Of a stretch of 64,000 nt of DNA, positions 26,501 to 35,524 are shown one piece after another. Position 1 is the stretch's first letter, and every line of letters begins with the position of its first letter. This stretch comes from Megalobrama amblycephala (taxonomy: Eukaryota; Chordata; Actinopteri; Cypriniformes; Xenocyprididae), in assembly GCF_018812025.1 (NCBI RefSeq), contig NC_063061.1:8402415-8466414 (forward strand), read 5' to 3'. Below the pieces are notes generated by a model that was not told where the DNA came from, made no database searches, and was given only the letters and a program-made list of their open reading frames with translations. The translations under genes and the position numbers were made by a program.

Positions 26501-29500
26501 TCCTCTTCAGGACACTCATCCCTGTTCCCGATGGAAGATGGCTTCCCAGACGAGGAGAGAGCCGATCAGAGCCTGCCTGGCCTCGGTTCCCCCCACTGCT
26601 TCCCTCACCAGAACGGAGAGAGGGTGGAGCGCTATTCTCGCAAAGTCTTTGTGGGTGGCCTCCCCCCTGACATAGACGAAGGTAATACACACGTTTAGGG
26701 TGACCTCTACTCTGCTGCTTATAAAAACAAAAACAGGTTTCAAGGTTCTTTGTTAGCTTTGGAACTCTTTGCTTGCTCTTATCTGCAATATTGTCTTTTC
26801 TAGATGAGATTACTGCTAGTTTTCGCCGCTTTGGCCACCTGTTTGTGGACTGGCCTCACAAAGCAGAGAGCAAGTCATACTTCCCCCCGAAAGGTGAGCT
26901 AAGAGTTTGGCACTGGGAGAGATGTGTCCATTTTAAAAGCTTTTGTTCTCACTGACACCATATGAGAGGAACGGTCATTAATAGGCACATGCCAGTGTTT
27001 TAGTTGCTGCTGGCTTGATCACCGTGACAGCATTTCAGTATTTAATAGAAGGGACAGTTCACCCAAAAATGAAAATTCTTGTCATCAATTAATCACCCTC
27101 ATGTCCTTAGACTTTGGTTCGAAACACAAGATATTTTAAAGGCACAATATGTAAGATTTTTGATTAAAATGTCCAAAAACCACTAGAACAGTGTAATATA
27201 TTTTGTTGACTTTGTGTACTTACGTTATCCCAAATGTTTCCAAGAATATTTGGAGTTCTTTTCCACCGGCTGTAGACGTGAAGACAACACTTTCCACGAT
27301 TCTGCAAAATCAAAGCATCATCAAGCTACGCCTTTGTTTTGAATAAGCGACCTCAAGCAGCGAAAATTACATATTGCGCCTTTAATAGGGCTGGGCATTG
27401 ACGCAAATTTCACAAGCTTGCGATTTGATTTCAATTCAATTTGATTCAATATCGATTAATTGGGTCCTATCTGGTACAATACATGGCAAATTTGCTACAT
27501 CACTATAATATTAAAGGTTAAAATGAACTGATTTGTAGGCTACTTGCATTTAAATTGTTTAAAGAAGTGTATATAATAATAACACGTAATAATAATAATA
27601 ATACATTTTTAATGACAATTCTGTTTCTATTATCATTTTTTTTTAAACATTTAAATGGTGGCTGTCATGAAAAATTATTCAAACATATTTATTATTGAAC
27701 AACAGTTTACATAAAAATACAATGAATATGCAATATAGTGCATATATTTATCAAAATGCTCCTCTGTTAATTTTTCTTGCTGACAAACGAGTTTTGAATG
27801 AGGTAAATGTAACATTACGTGACATAGGCCTATTGTTTACAAGCTGTTTTATTGACGTCTTTCTGCATTTCAGACTCTGAGCGATTACATGAGACGTGAT
27901 ACGGATTTTGGTCAGTTGTACTGTATCTTTCAACATTCCTTCTGATGCTCATTCATGTTTATTTTGTGCTGTAACTAGTAGTAAAGAGGAAGAGATGATC
28001 CGTTCATTTGCCGCTTGAACTGAGCTGCGCTACAGCAATCTGTCGCGCCGAATTAAAGAGCACCAAAACAGTATTTATTGTTTGAATTTTGTAATGAAAT
28101 TGACAGAAAGCTGAGACTGTTTCATATCAGAAGTAACAAAGCACAAAGCTTATTGCAATTTATTGGATGGGAGGCGCGATACAAACTTTTGTTCATTAAT
28201 CAGCAGAAAACAACAGACTAAAAGTTCCATCCTCAGGATTTAAGAATTGATATCGGTTCTTCAAAATGACAATCGATTAAACTTGAGAAATCAATATTTT
28301 TTTAGTCAGCTATAATTTTTATGGAAACCTGACAGGTTTCTGTCACTCCACTAAATGTCTGTTCCACTTGTAAATGCAATCCATATGAAGATTTCATATG
28401 AGTGGTGAAGTCTTCATAAGAGACACAAAAAATATATTTCATGAACAGTGAATATATGAATTATATGTGAATAAAAGCCTAATATAAATCTGTTCAACAT
28501 AAAAAACAATCATGTCTCTTCAGAAGACTTGGATTAAACAGCTTGATTTATATGGATTATTTTTTTTACAATGTCTTTATGAACTTTTTGGAGTTCCAAT
28601 GGAAGGACAGAAATTTCGCACTAAAATAGTCTTCATTTGTGTTTCAAAGATTAATGTCTTATGGGTTGGGAACGACATGAGGGTGAGTAATTGATGTCAC
28701 AATTTAGATTTTTGGGTGACCAATCCCTTTAAGTTTGTGCTTTCGATAGTGTTAAAAGACGTTTTGGTGTCATATCTTTTTATGTCAAATTTAGTACTTC
28801 TGCCATTCCTGTAGCTTACTAACTCTAAAATGCATTTTTCCAAAGGTTACGCTTTCCTCTTGTTTCAAGATGAGAGCTCTGTTCAAGCCCTTATCGATGC
28901 CTGCATCGAGGAGGACGGAAAGCTCTACTTATGTGTTTCCAGCCCCACCATTAAAGACAAACCTGTAAGGATGAATTGCACTACTGCACCTCACTTTTTA
29001 TTTTTCTGGTCTTAAACAGCTGCATTTTCAAATCAGGTGTTATATTGTCCTTATAAAAGCTGATATTTTTTCTCAGTGGATTTGAAATCTTAAAAACTAG
29101 ATATCTGTTGTGGATTATTTTTTCCATTTATTTTGTTGATGTGATTTTGCAACAGGTCCAGATTCGCCCGTGGAATCTTAATGATAGTGACTTTGTGATG
29201 GATGGATCACAGCCCCTAGACCCCAGGAAGACCATATTTGTGGGTGGAGTGCCACGCCCACTTCGTGCAGGTATAATGCTCCGTTTTTTTTGTTTGTTTG
29301 TTTTTCAGAAATAGTGTAGTTTCTGTGTGACATTAAATGCATAATCACTTACATGCTGTTTTTGAGTAGCCAGGATCTCATTTGTGCCAAAAAGAAACCA
29401 ATCCAGCTCCCCTAGAATTGAGTTCATCGACTATTATAGTGCCTCCCTCAACCTTACTTGCTTTACTGCTGTAGTAATGCTTACCAATCTACACAGTAAG

Positions 29501-31628
29501 CCAATGACACAGCGTAACCAAACCTGATGTTTTTTTTAGCTTTATTGGTTGAAAGTTTGGTGGTGTTTTATGAAATAAGTCTCTAGTGCTTAGCAAGGCT
29601 GCATTTGTTTGATCAAAAATACAGGAGAAATAATTATTGAAATAAACAATATTACTATAAAAAGTAATGTGTAATATAATTAAAATTTAAAATGACTGTT
29701 TATAAATTTAACCTTTGATATATTTAAATATTTTACATTATATTATATAAATTAATATAATATTAATTTATTCCTGTAATCAAAGCATTACTCCAGTCTT
29801 CAGTGTCATATGATCCTTCAGAAATCATTCTAATATGCTGATTTGCTGCTTAGGAACCATTTATTGTTATTATCAATGTAAAAAACAGTTCTTTTGCTTA
29901 ATATTTTTTGGAAACCATAATATTTTTGTAGGATTCTTTAATGAATTGAATGTTCAAAAGAACAGCATCTATTTGAAATATATATATTTTGTATATATTT
30001 GTAAAAGTCATTACTTTTGATCAATTTCATGCGGCCTTTCAAAAAGAAACATACTGACCACACTCTTGATAAATTGTACCATGTAGCTTATTTGAATACT
30101 GCTCTTTAAATAATTTCCTATTAACATCTTGTAGTGTACTAGGTATTTTTGTACTAGTTTGTAGCTTGGCAGGCTACACATTTAAAGTAGCTTCCCCAGA
30201 ACTACTGAACTTTATGGGGAGTTGTGATTTTATTTCAGTATTAAGAAGTTTAACTAATTATACAGCCTGTTTGGTTTATGAACATTAACCATTAAGTATT
30301 ATGTTGTCTTTCTGACAGTGGAACTGGCTATGATCATGGACAGGCTGTATGGTGGCGTGTGCTACGCAGGCATCGACACAGACCCAGAACTAAAGTACCC
30401 CAAGGGAGCAGGGCGGGTCGCCTTCTCTAATCAGCAGAGCTACATTGCTGCTATCAGTGCTCGTTTTGTACAACTGCAGCATGGAGAAATTGATAAACGG
30501 GTCAGTGCAGACTTCCACAAAAAATACACATGCACACTCCCCTACCGTGACATGGCATTGATCCAGCGAGCCTCGCAAACACTTTAAACACAATTTTGGA
30601 CTTTGCTCTAAGCCTAATTAAGACATTTCAACATGTTTTTGGCTGAATAACAGGTTTTAGTTGAAATGTGTTTGTGCGTTTCTTTCAGGGCTGGGCATTG
30701 ACACAAATTCACGATTCAATTTGATTTCGATTCATGAGCTATAAATTCGATTTTGATTCTATTTTGATTAATTGGGTCCTGTCAGGTGCAGTAAATGGCA
30801 AATTTCCTCAAGGAAAAAAAAATATCTCAACTAATGCTGTAAACTATACAGGGAACCCTAGTTGGTACATCACTGTAATATTAAAGGTTACAATTAACTT
30901 ACAAGTGTTTTATAATAATAATGTTATTATAATACATTTTTAATGACAGTTGTTTCTACTCATGTTTTTTATATAAACATTTAAATGGTACCTGTCATAA
31001 AAACATGATGGATTTATTCAAAAATACATTACATATTGAAGAACAGGTTAAAAGTAAAAGTACAATGATATGCAGTATAGTGCATATATTTAGCAAAATA
31101 CTCTGCTACAGCAATCTGACAATAGACAATTTTTTGAAATTATTACTCAATAAAAACAATTGTTCAGAAAAAAAAAAGTCACAAAACTTATTGTCATTTA
31201 TAGGCGCACTACAACGTTTTGTTTATTCATCAACTGAAAACGGCATAGATTAAGAGATTTTTGGGATTTAAGAATCGATATCAGTTCTTCAAAATGAGAA
31301 TCGATTAAATCGAGTATATATAAATCAGTATTTTGAACCCAGCCCTAGTTTCTTTAATGCAGGACTAAAAAATAAGAAAGATGGGTTTTTGAGACTAAAA
31401 ACGTTCGGGATATACTTCGGGATAAAATCCTATGAAACCTGTCTAAAATGTTGTATTTAAAGACACAAAATAGAAAATATATATTTTTTAATTTTTACAT
31501 TTTTATGATAAAACCCTATAAAACCTGTCAAAACCGTTTAAAGATGTTTGTTTAAAGACACAAAGATTATTTAAAAATATATTTTGCATTAAAATAAATT
31601 AATTAATAATTAATACAATTAATACTAC

Positions 31629-31719
<91 letters not shown>

Positions 31720-32432
31720 ATTATGTTTTCTTTTATTATTTATTTATTTATTTATCTATCTATTTTCATTTACAGTGGTTTCCCCCTAATTCTCTTTACA
31801 ATTTAACAGTTTTGCGTTTTGTTTATGGTCAGTGTTATTTTAGTATCATTGAGATATAATTATAGTTTTTATTTTTTTCAGTTTTCATTTTAAGTTTTAG
31901 ATTTATTAACCTTTGTATAGATTTATTAACCTTTTATTTCTGTTTTATTTTAGTAAATTACGTTAAACTAAATGAAAATGAGAAACTGAAATAGTTAAAA
32001 AAAAAAAAAAATTATTTCAGTTAACATTTCGTTGCTTGAAATAACAAAATGTTCTTAATGATCTTTGTTTTAGTTTCAGTTAAACATTAGTTAAATGTTA
32101 TTAATTAAATATTAATATTAGTTTCGGTTAAATAAATAACCCTGGTTATAGTGAAGTATTTATATGTTGTGGTAGTATTTATTGTACTGCCTGTTATTTT
32201 TTTGAGCAATATCTTTATTCATTTTTATCACAAAACAAAATATCAATTTAATAATCAACCGAAGTACAGATTAATTATTTTTTTTTTTAGGTTAAAAGTA
32301 CTCCTTTCATTTTAAACAATATAACAATATTTACTCTTTGCTGTAGTGACATTTTATATTGAGAATAATGGTGATTTACAAACAACTTAAGTTGAAAATG
32401 TCCAAAATTATCATGAAAATAATGTCACAATG

Positions 32433-32464
<32 letters not shown>

Positions 32465-32799
32465 GTCTGCAAAAGTAAGCAAATATTTGAATAAAATAAT
32501 ACACAAGCTGCAAGCGTTTCATGGGAAGGGCGCACATGTATGTAACAGTCTGCTGATCTCTCTCGTTCCAGGTGGAAGTGAAGCCATACGTCTTGGATGA
32601 CCAGCTGTGCGATGAATGTCAGGGGACTCGCTGCGGAGGCAAGTTCGCCCCTTTCTTCTGCGCTAACGTGACCTGTCTCCAGTATTACTGTGAATACTGC
32701 TGGGCGGCTATCCACTCGCGCGCCGGCCGGGAGTTCCACAAGCCCCTGGTAAAGGAAGGCGGCGACAGACCTCGCCACATCTCCTTCCGCTGGAACTAA
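1239..32799 (+). CDS. cpeb4: CPEB4, complete gene, ten coding exons
   Basis: Cytoplasmic polyadenylation element-binding protein 4, an RNA-binding regulator of poly(A) tail length and translation through U-rich 3' UTR elements. Coding exons: 1239-2351, 16369-16459, 23008-23058, 24234-24257, 26511-26681, 26804-26893, 28846-28964, 29156-29270, 30319-30500, 32572-32799. All junctions are GT-AG and phases agree, giving 2,184 nt (727 aa plus stop); human CPEB4 is 729 aa. Residues 1-470 are low-complexity (Q, H, P and S runs). RRM1 runs from about 471 (KVFVGGLP) to 560, RRM2 from about 579 (IFVGGVPR) to 655, and a ZZ-like zinc domain covers 665-708. The start ATG opens MGDYGFGVLVQ, the family amino terminus, in a weaker Kozak context (T at -3, wait-free reading: ataaATGG, G at +4). 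CPEB2 and CPEB3 share the RNA-binding half, but the amino half matches CPEB4. Which teleost paralogue (a or b) cannot be decided here. Confidence 0.97.
2530..2561. repeat. Poly(A) tract
   Basis: An uninterrupted A run of roughly 30 nt within cpeb4 intron 1. It may be the tail of an old retroposon, but no body with intact ends was recognised upstream. Confidence 0.7.
2852..3183. mobile_element. Palindromic TTAA-flanked MITE
   Basis: The sequence starts TTAA-AGGGATAGTTCACCC and ends with the reverse complement CATCCCT-TTAA. The two arms are inverted copies meeting near 3015-3020 (for example, GACTTCCATAGTA against TACTATGAAAGTC). No coding capacity. It belongs to a very common cyprinid MITE family, with relatives at 12216, 21578, 27046 and 41449. 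Confidence 0.85.
3483..4064. mobile_element. Inverted-repeat DNA element (TGTCCACCAAAGC termini)
   Basis: The left end TAAGGCTGTGTGTCCACCAAAGC is mirrored at the right end as GCTTTGGTGGACACGGCCTTA-type sequence. A second copy with the same ends lies at 52480-53263. The interior has GAGCGTAACGAGGCGCTGAGCG, also present inverted in the other copy, and two long A runs at about 3960-4015. No transposase is seen, so it is a nonautonomous DNA transposon of unknown superfamily. Confidence 0.75.
5650..5732 (+). pseudogene. Orphan exon-like segment in the Kolobok-like element
   Basis: One plus-strand frame from about 5650 reads EPESDPENIDEEDRVEP, then a segment ending TRLLQDVSQW, and stops at a consensus donor (TGG|TAAGCT region, about 5730-5733). 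A stop codon lies five codons upstream of the acidic run and no clear acceptor is present, so the start is unresolved. The DVSxW ending resembles segments preceding the Cys-rich P2X7-like cytoplasmic domain found in many teleost proteins. That resemblance comes from memory and is weak. Confidence 0.35.
6043..6330 (-). pseudogene. THAP-domain-like first exon within a transposon
   Basis: The minus-strand frame from ATG 6330 (or the internal ATG encoding MSSKLC) reads through about 96 codons to a consensus donor GTAAGTG at 6036-6042. THAP-like features are SPLFGLPRD followed by an invariant-type Trp (RNQWLQFMF), the Cys-x2-His pair in KLCAAHFTEDSF, GFAQRL and the terminal AVPSL. Only one Cys precedes the Trp, where a full zinc site needs two, so the fold may be degenerate. 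THAP domains bind DNA in P-element and Kolobok transposases and in host proteins. Downstream exons were not found, so it is read as a remnant. Confidence 0.6.
6853..7291. mobile_element. hAT-like MITE with perfect 8-bp target duplication
   Basis: The element runs from TAGGGCTGCA to TGCAGCCCTA and is flanked on both sides by CTTGATTC (6845-6852 and 7292-7299). An exact 8-bp duplication is the hAT signature. It is nested in the element at 5274-7803 and has no transposase. Confidence 0.85.
7860..8628. mobile_element. hAT-like nonautonomous element with perfect 8-bp target duplication
   Basis: The ends TAGGGCTGCACGAT and ATCGTGCAGCCCTA are flanked by CAATAAAG at 7852-7859 and 8629-8636. Its 769 bp contain a short open frame (7983-8354) with no recognisable similarity. 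It belongs to the same family as 6853-7291 and 25081-25558. Confidence 0.85.
12216..12815. mobile_element. TTAA-flanked inverted-repeat MITE
   Basis: It starts TTAA-AGGGCACC and ends TATCCTT-TTAA. The arms are inverted relatives: GAGGTTTCTGTACC near 12345 matches the complement of GGACAGAAACCT near 12720. Family relative of the MITEs at 2852 and 27046. No coding capacity. Confidence 0.7.
16369..16459 (+). CDS. cpeb4: cpeb4 coding exon 2 (residues 372-402)
   Basis: The exon is 91 nt, phase 0 to phase 1. It encodes DRPRSFDGFNMHSLENSL followed by IDIMRAEQDTLKG, the conserved block that links the disordered region to the RNA-binding half in CPEB2, CPEB3 and CPEB4. Acceptor CCCCTCACAG; donor GTAAGA. 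Confidence 0.96.
18615..19372. mobile_element. Inverted-repeat DNA element (GGCTGTTTCTCAAT termini)
   Basis: The left end GGCTGTTTCTCAATTC is mirrored by TGAGAAACAGCC at the right end, with ACT on both flanks. Internal blocks such as AGAACGGACTTGCGTTCTTG and a right-arm series of CAAGAACACAAGGACGCAAG suggest subterminal repeats. No transposase is seen and the superfamily is undecided. Confidence 0.7.
21062..21433 (-). other. Unidentified open frame, 123 codons, probably not a gene
   Basis: The minus-strand frame encodes a hydrophobic stretch around SNLYTGLLLFPVSCLVIS and scattered Cys residues. I recognise no domain. The block around 21,070-21,480 has higher complexity and G+C than its surroundings and shows no inverted-repeat ends. 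It could be a conserved noncoding element, an antisense exon, or chance. Confidence 0.2.
21578..22050. mobile_element. TTAA-flanked inverted-repeat MITE
   Basis: It starts TTAA-AGGGTTATTTCAC and ends AACTATCCCT-TTAA. Both arms carry the ATGAAAATTCTGTCATTAAT block in inverted orientation, and about 260 bp of unrelated-looking sequence separates them. Same superfamily as 2852-3183. Confidence 0.85.
23008..23058 (+). CDS. cpeb4: cpeb4 coding exon 3, 51-nt cassette exon (residues 402-419)
   Basis: Acceptor CTCTCAAAG, donor GTATGT. In phase 1 it reads G-RLGFTHPGGDSPLPIN, which aligns with the 17-residue alternatively spliced segment I recall for tetrapod CPEB4 (RLNYSYPGSDSSLLIN). Length is exactly 51 nt, so inclusion or skipping keeps the frame. 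Exon identity rests on length, phase, position and partial sequence match. Alternative use here is inferred from the family. Confidence 0.88.
23059..24233 (+). other. cpeb4 intron 3
   Basis: A 1.2-kb AT-rich intron, donor GTATGT, acceptor TTTTACATGCAG. No element with clear termini was recognised. A TGC lies six nt before the exon, in the position where SRRM4-responsive UGC motifs sit upstream of neuronal microexons. Confidence 0.85.
24234..24257 (+). CDS. cpeb4: cpeb4 coding exon 4, 24-nt microexon (residues 419-427)
   Basis: The 24 nt between CAG and GTAAAG read in phase 1 as A-RNYGRRR-G, matching the 8-residue microexon (RTYGRRRG) of mammalian CPEB4. It is in frame whether or not the 51-nt exon is included. 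Joined to exon 5 it forms RRRGHSS, placing Ser429 in an R-x-R-x-x-S context for basophilic kinases (Akt/S6K type). In mammals this exon is neuron-enriched and affects condensate behaviour of CPEB4. Confidence 0.93.
24502..24526. repeat. (CA)n microsatellite
   Basis: About twelve CA units, followed by CCCCCATCC. Reads as a simple repeat in intron 4 downstream of the microexon. Confidence 0.85.
25081..25558. mobile_element. hAT-like nonautonomous element
   Basis: The ends TAGAGCTGCACAATATT and ATATTGTACAGCCCTA are near-complementary, with flanking octamers AAGGAAAT and AAATAAAT (six of eight match). Internal TCTAGAATGATTCATTCTTTACAAAT is shared with the element at 7860-8628, which supports common ancestry. 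Confidence 0.75.
26511..26681 (+). CDS. cpeb4: cpeb4 coding exon 5, start of RRM1 (residues 427-484)
   Basis: 171 nt, phase 1 to phase 1. Encodes HSSLFPMEDGF, an acidic linker, LGSPHCFPHQNGERVERYSR and then the RNP2 motif KVFVGGLP of RRM1, ending PPDIDE. Acceptor CTCTTCAG; donor GTAATA. Confidence 0.97.
26804..26893 (+). CDS. cpeb4: cpeb4 coding exon 6, RRM1 middle (residues 484-514)
   Basis: 90 nt, phase 1 to 1. Encodes DEITASFRRFGHLFVDWP and then HKAESKSYFPPKG. The preceding intron is only 122 nt. The His-Leu-Phe segment differs from mammalian Pro-Leu-Ile as I recall it. Confidence 0.97.
27140..27381. mobile_element. Small TTAA-flanked element (AGGCACAATATGTAA termini)
   Basis: The left end AGGCACAATATGTAA is mirrored by TTACATATTGCGCCT, with TTAA at 27136-27139 and 27382-27385. 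242 bp, noncoding, nested in the MITE at 27046-28728. Confidence 0.8.
27386..28300. mobile_element. hAT-like GGGCTGGGCATTG element, right end missing
   Basis: It starts TAGGGCTGGGCATTGACGCAAATT. Interior blocks (ATTAATTGGGTCCTAT, TTTAATGACAATTCTG, GATATCGGTTCTTCAAAATG, ATCGATTAAACTTGAGAAAT) parallel the complete copy at 30686-31347, but the terminal CCCAGCCCTA is absent. Right border approximate. Confidence 0.65.
28846..28964 (+). CDS. cpeb4: cpeb4 coding exon 7, RRM1 end (residues 514-553)
   Basis: 119 nt, phase 1 to 0. Encodes the RNP1 motif GYAFLLFQ, DESSVQALIDACIEEDGK and then LYLCVSSPTIKDKP. Donor GTAAGG. The next intron is 191 nt. Confidence 0.97.
29156..29270 (+). CDS. cpeb4: cpeb4 coding exon 8, RRM1-RRM2 linker (residues 554-592)
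   Basis: 115 nt, phase 0 to 1. Encodes VQIRPWNLNDSDFVMDGSQ, PLDPRKT and the RNP2 motif IFVGGVPRPLRA of RRM2. Donor GTATAA. The short linker fixes the relative orientation of the tandem RRMs in CPEB structures. Confidence 0.97.
29271..30318 (+). other. cpeb4 intron 8
   Basis: A 1.05-kb AT-rich intron, donor GTATAA, acceptor TCTTTCTGACAG. Nothing with recognisable termini or coding potential was seen. Confidence 0.85.
30319..30500 (+). CDS. cpeb4: cpeb4 coding exon 9, RRM2 core (residues 592-652)
   Basis: 182 nt, phase 1 to 0. Encodes VELAMIMDRLYGGVCYAG, IDTDPELKYPKGAGRVAF (RNP1 region), SNQQSYIAAISARFVQLQ and HGEIDKR. The donor is GTCAGT, weaker than the others. Read-through would extend the frame 28 codons before a stop. 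Confidence 0.97.
30686..31347. mobile_element. hAT-like GGGCTGGGCATTG element with perfect 8-bp duplication
   Basis: The ends CAGGGCTGGGC and GCCCAGCCCTA are flanked by GTTTCTTT at 30678-30685 and 31348-31355. Nonautonomous (662 bp). Its left border lies 185 bp past the exon 9 donor. Confidence 0.85.
31632..31714. repeat. (TA)n microsatellite
   Basis: About 41 uninterrupted TA units in intron 9. Length is likely to vary between individuals and is prone to assembly error. Confidence 0.95.
32572..32799 (+). CDS. cpeb4: cpeb4 coding exon 10, zinc-binding carboxy terminus (residues 653-727)
   Basis: Encodes VEVKPYVLDDQL, then the ZZ-like zinc domain. Visible ligand candidates are Cys665, Cys668, Cys673, Cys682, Cys687, Cys692, Cys695, His700 and His708. 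The protein ends HISFRWN and TAA at 32797-32799. This region is near-invariant in CPEB2, CPEB3 and CPEB4. Acceptor TCGTTCCAG. Confidence 0.98.
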   Translation: MEVKPYVLDDQLCDECQGTRCGGKFAPFFCANVTCLQYYCEYCWAAIHSRAGREFHKPLVKEGGDRPRHISFRWN

Positions 32800-35295
32800 A
32801 GCTGGTAGGCCAGGAGAAGAGAGAGAAGGTTAAGAGTAGGCTAGGAGGAGTCGCAAAATCATCATCTAAATAAATGCACTTTTCTGTTGCTGGTTCCTTT
32901 TTAGTTTAATTTAAAAAAAAGACAAACAAACAAAAAAAATATATATGATTTTAATTTGTCATTTAATATATTTAAAAAAATGGATGTGTATCCAAAAAAA
33001 AGATTCAGGAAGAAAAAGAAAATGTCTAATCCATCTCTCTATTTTTTTATAACTCCATTATATTTCATTTTCAAGTGCACAGAGATGTGAATATATTGAG
33101 TATTAGTATAATTTGTCAGTAAGTATCTGCATGACTTTAGAATTGGCTTTTTGTTAACATTGCGATTGGAAGTATTACGTCCTATTTTAATTTAATCGAA
33201 AAGGCAAAGGAGCAAGCGCGAAAAGAAAAGCTGCGGGAAGAGTGCACTTATTTCTTTGCTAGCCAGAGTGCAGATGTGTGGTCTAAGATCTGAGTTGTTA
33301 ACCAAAGCTTGGGATTTGAAAAACAGAAGAAGCGAATTCTCTCAACGCTCTGTTTTTTTTGTTTTTGTATACTTTAAGACCATGCTAATCTTTAATGTTT
33401 CCTGATGAAAACAACCGATTCCACAACAGCTGTCTGGATTTGATCTCCATTGTGACATGCAAGAAAACTAATACCTCAAGCTTAGCTGCTAGTTTAAGTC
33501 GAATATATATATAGAGAGAGAGAGAGAAGAAAAAAAAAATCAAGCTGGTCTCATCCTTTCCCCCAGGACCACAGAAAAGGAAATGACATCAGCAAACAGC
33601 ACATTGAGAAAATCTGCTCTGTCACTTCCTGATTTGAATTGGAGATTCAGCATCCTAGTGGGGAATGTATGTTGTTAAAGTTGCAGTAGTCTGCCTGCAA
33701 GCTGGTTCGAACGCAAGGAACTTGATTTCGTTGCCGTCGTTCTCTCAGGCTTTTCGCGGCAAGCCTTCGTTTTCATTTTTAACTCGCAATATGTGTCTCG
33801 TAAGCCTTTCCCCAGCCCCCAGAAGCCCTGAAAGAGGTGTACGTACAAGCAGAACAGCAGTGAAAGCTACTTAGAAGGGAGGAAGACAGATCGAACAAGG
33901 TACAGCACCCGTGCCCGCTCAGCCTGAGTGTAAAGCATAACTGAAGGTAGTCCACGCATCCAACGCTCACCATAAGAGGTTTTACTTTCCGACATTAGGG
34001 AACCAAAGATGGCTGTGTAGTAGCTAGCAAAAACCATGGACGTTTCCTTTCTTTTGCCCTGCAGATTTCATTTTGGTTGATTGTTTTTGCCCCCCAACCC
34101 AACCCAACCCAGTCCTCATCCCATTCAGTATAAAGACCAGATGGGCTCCAGCAAACCAAAGATTGGCCTTGAATCGATCAGCATGCAGTTAAAGTCCTAG
34201 TAACACTAGTGAAAACCGGCCGAAGGAGACGCATGCGAGGAGTTTACGCCAGGCATCAGGAAATTCCAATTTATCGAAACCGTAAAGCGCAAAAGTCAGG
34301 GAGTTAGTGGTCAATTGATACACTAGTGAGAAACTTGACGACGGCGTCCCGATAGACCCGTTCGGCACCGTCACTCGAGCTGCTGGGTGTGGTGGTTGAA
34401 CATTTTCGAAGTTAAACACTTTTTGAAGAATTTGCTGTTAACGAGATGGCAAAAAAAAAAAAAAAAGATTATTTTATACATGGCCTGCTGATTTTTGGTA
34501 CAGTGTTTTCTAGCTAAATTATTTTGTCATGCACATATAAACATTTATTATGCACTACTTTTCTAAATACTTTTTTTTCAACAGTCATTTTAGGCACATT
34601 TTTCACAAATGGAAAAAAAAACTCCTTTTTGCAATACCTCAATTTTTCACATTGTGAAAGGTAGCTTTTGTACTTTTGTTACTGAGAGATCTGCATATAT
34701 GGAAATTTTCATTTTAAGAGAAACAAAAAAAAGAGGTCGAGTGAATTTAATATATATTATTTTCAATTATGCTTTTTATACATTTCAGTGCTGAGGAATC
34801 TTTACAACTAAAGCACGCACTTGTGTTGACGCGACAAATCTGCGAAGGAGAGATCAAAGTGTCTTGCTCTTGTACACTAGGTTTTAATGGCAACCCTAGA
34901 TTTGGAAATGATCTGACAGCAGCATGGTAAGAACACGTTGTCGTTCATGTTAATATTGCGCAAAATGGCTAAAAGATATATAAACTATAATATAAGGAGA
35001 ATGCTAAATCTGGTTCATGTTTAGGCTGATCCTCGTATCCCGAGAATGGATGTTTGATGTCTAGGTATTTTAACATTTGAAAATATATATCCTTGAACTG
35101 CCAACTAGTTCCTATTGTAATCCTTAGCATGCATGACGAGAAGAAGAAGAAGAAAAAAAGAAAAAAACACGTACATGAATTAGCTATTGAAATTAATTGT
35201 TGTGGTTGTGCACCAGATGTTTCTAAAGCTTTGATTTAAGGCCACCCCACACCCTGCACCCTTCCCATGTTATTCCACGTTATCCAGTATCAATA

Positions 35296-35298
<3 letters not shown>

Positions 35299-35331
<33 letters not shown>
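35299..35331. repeat. (CA)n microsatellite in cpeb4 3' UTR
   Basis: About 16 CA units followed by GAGAACTC. Simple repeat. Confidence 0.9.
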
Positions 35332-35333
<2 letters not shown>

Positions 35334-35473
35334 AACTCTAAATGTCATTAGATGAATTTGCAGTGCAGGACGAAAGCATCTTCTATAGTACGCTGTCGAA
35401 AAGACTTGAGAACTTCATCCCCACTGTCTGTCGGAAGTTAATCGAAACCCGTTTGGAGGAAGGGGAACTTAAG

Positions 35474-35524
35474 ACTTGAATGTGGTAAATGTTGCAAGTT
35501 AACTTGGAGTTGTTATGTGCAATA
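35474..35524 (+). promoter_or_regulatory. Paired miR-26 and miR-92 seed sites
   Basis: ACTTGAA at 35474-35480 fits the miR-26 seed (nt 2-7 plus the A opposite nt 1). GTGCAATA at 35517-35524 is a full 8-mer for the miR-25/32/92 family. CPEB2, CPEB3 and CPEB4 3' UTRs are reported to share miR-26 and miR-92 sites in paralogous positions, which makes chance less likely here. Confidence 0.6.

Larger units (their letters stand above)
24258..26510 (+). other. cpeb4 intron 4
   Basis: Donor GTAAAG; acceptor a pyrimidine tract with two C runs ending CCTCTTCAG. It includes a (CA)n tract at about 24,502-24,526 and the hAT-like element at 25081-25558. No coding exon was recognised elsewhere. Confidence 0.88.
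27046..28728. mobile_element. TTAA-flanked MITE carrying nested insertions
   Basis: The left arm (GGGACAGTTCACCCAAAAATG) begins after TTAA at 27042-27045. The right arm (GATTTTTGGGTGACCAATCCCT) ends before TTAA at 28729-28732. The right part carries GAAGACTTGGATTAAACAGC and a TTCATAAGAG block seen also in the 12216 element. Two insertions (27140-27381 and from 27386) separate the arms. Confidence 0.75.
26894..28845 (+). other. cpeb4 intron 6, mostly transposon
   Basis: Donor GTGAGC, acceptor TTTTTCCAAAG. Positions 27046-28728 are one MITE split by two other insertions (listed separately). Only about 270 bp of non-repetitive intron remains. Confidence 0.9.
30501..32571 (+). other. cpeb4 intron 9
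   Basis: 2.07 kb, donor GTCAGT, acceptor TCTCTCGTTCCAG. It holds the hAT-like element at 30686-31347, a long (TA)n tract and AT-rich DNA. No exon was recognised. Confidence 0.9.
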
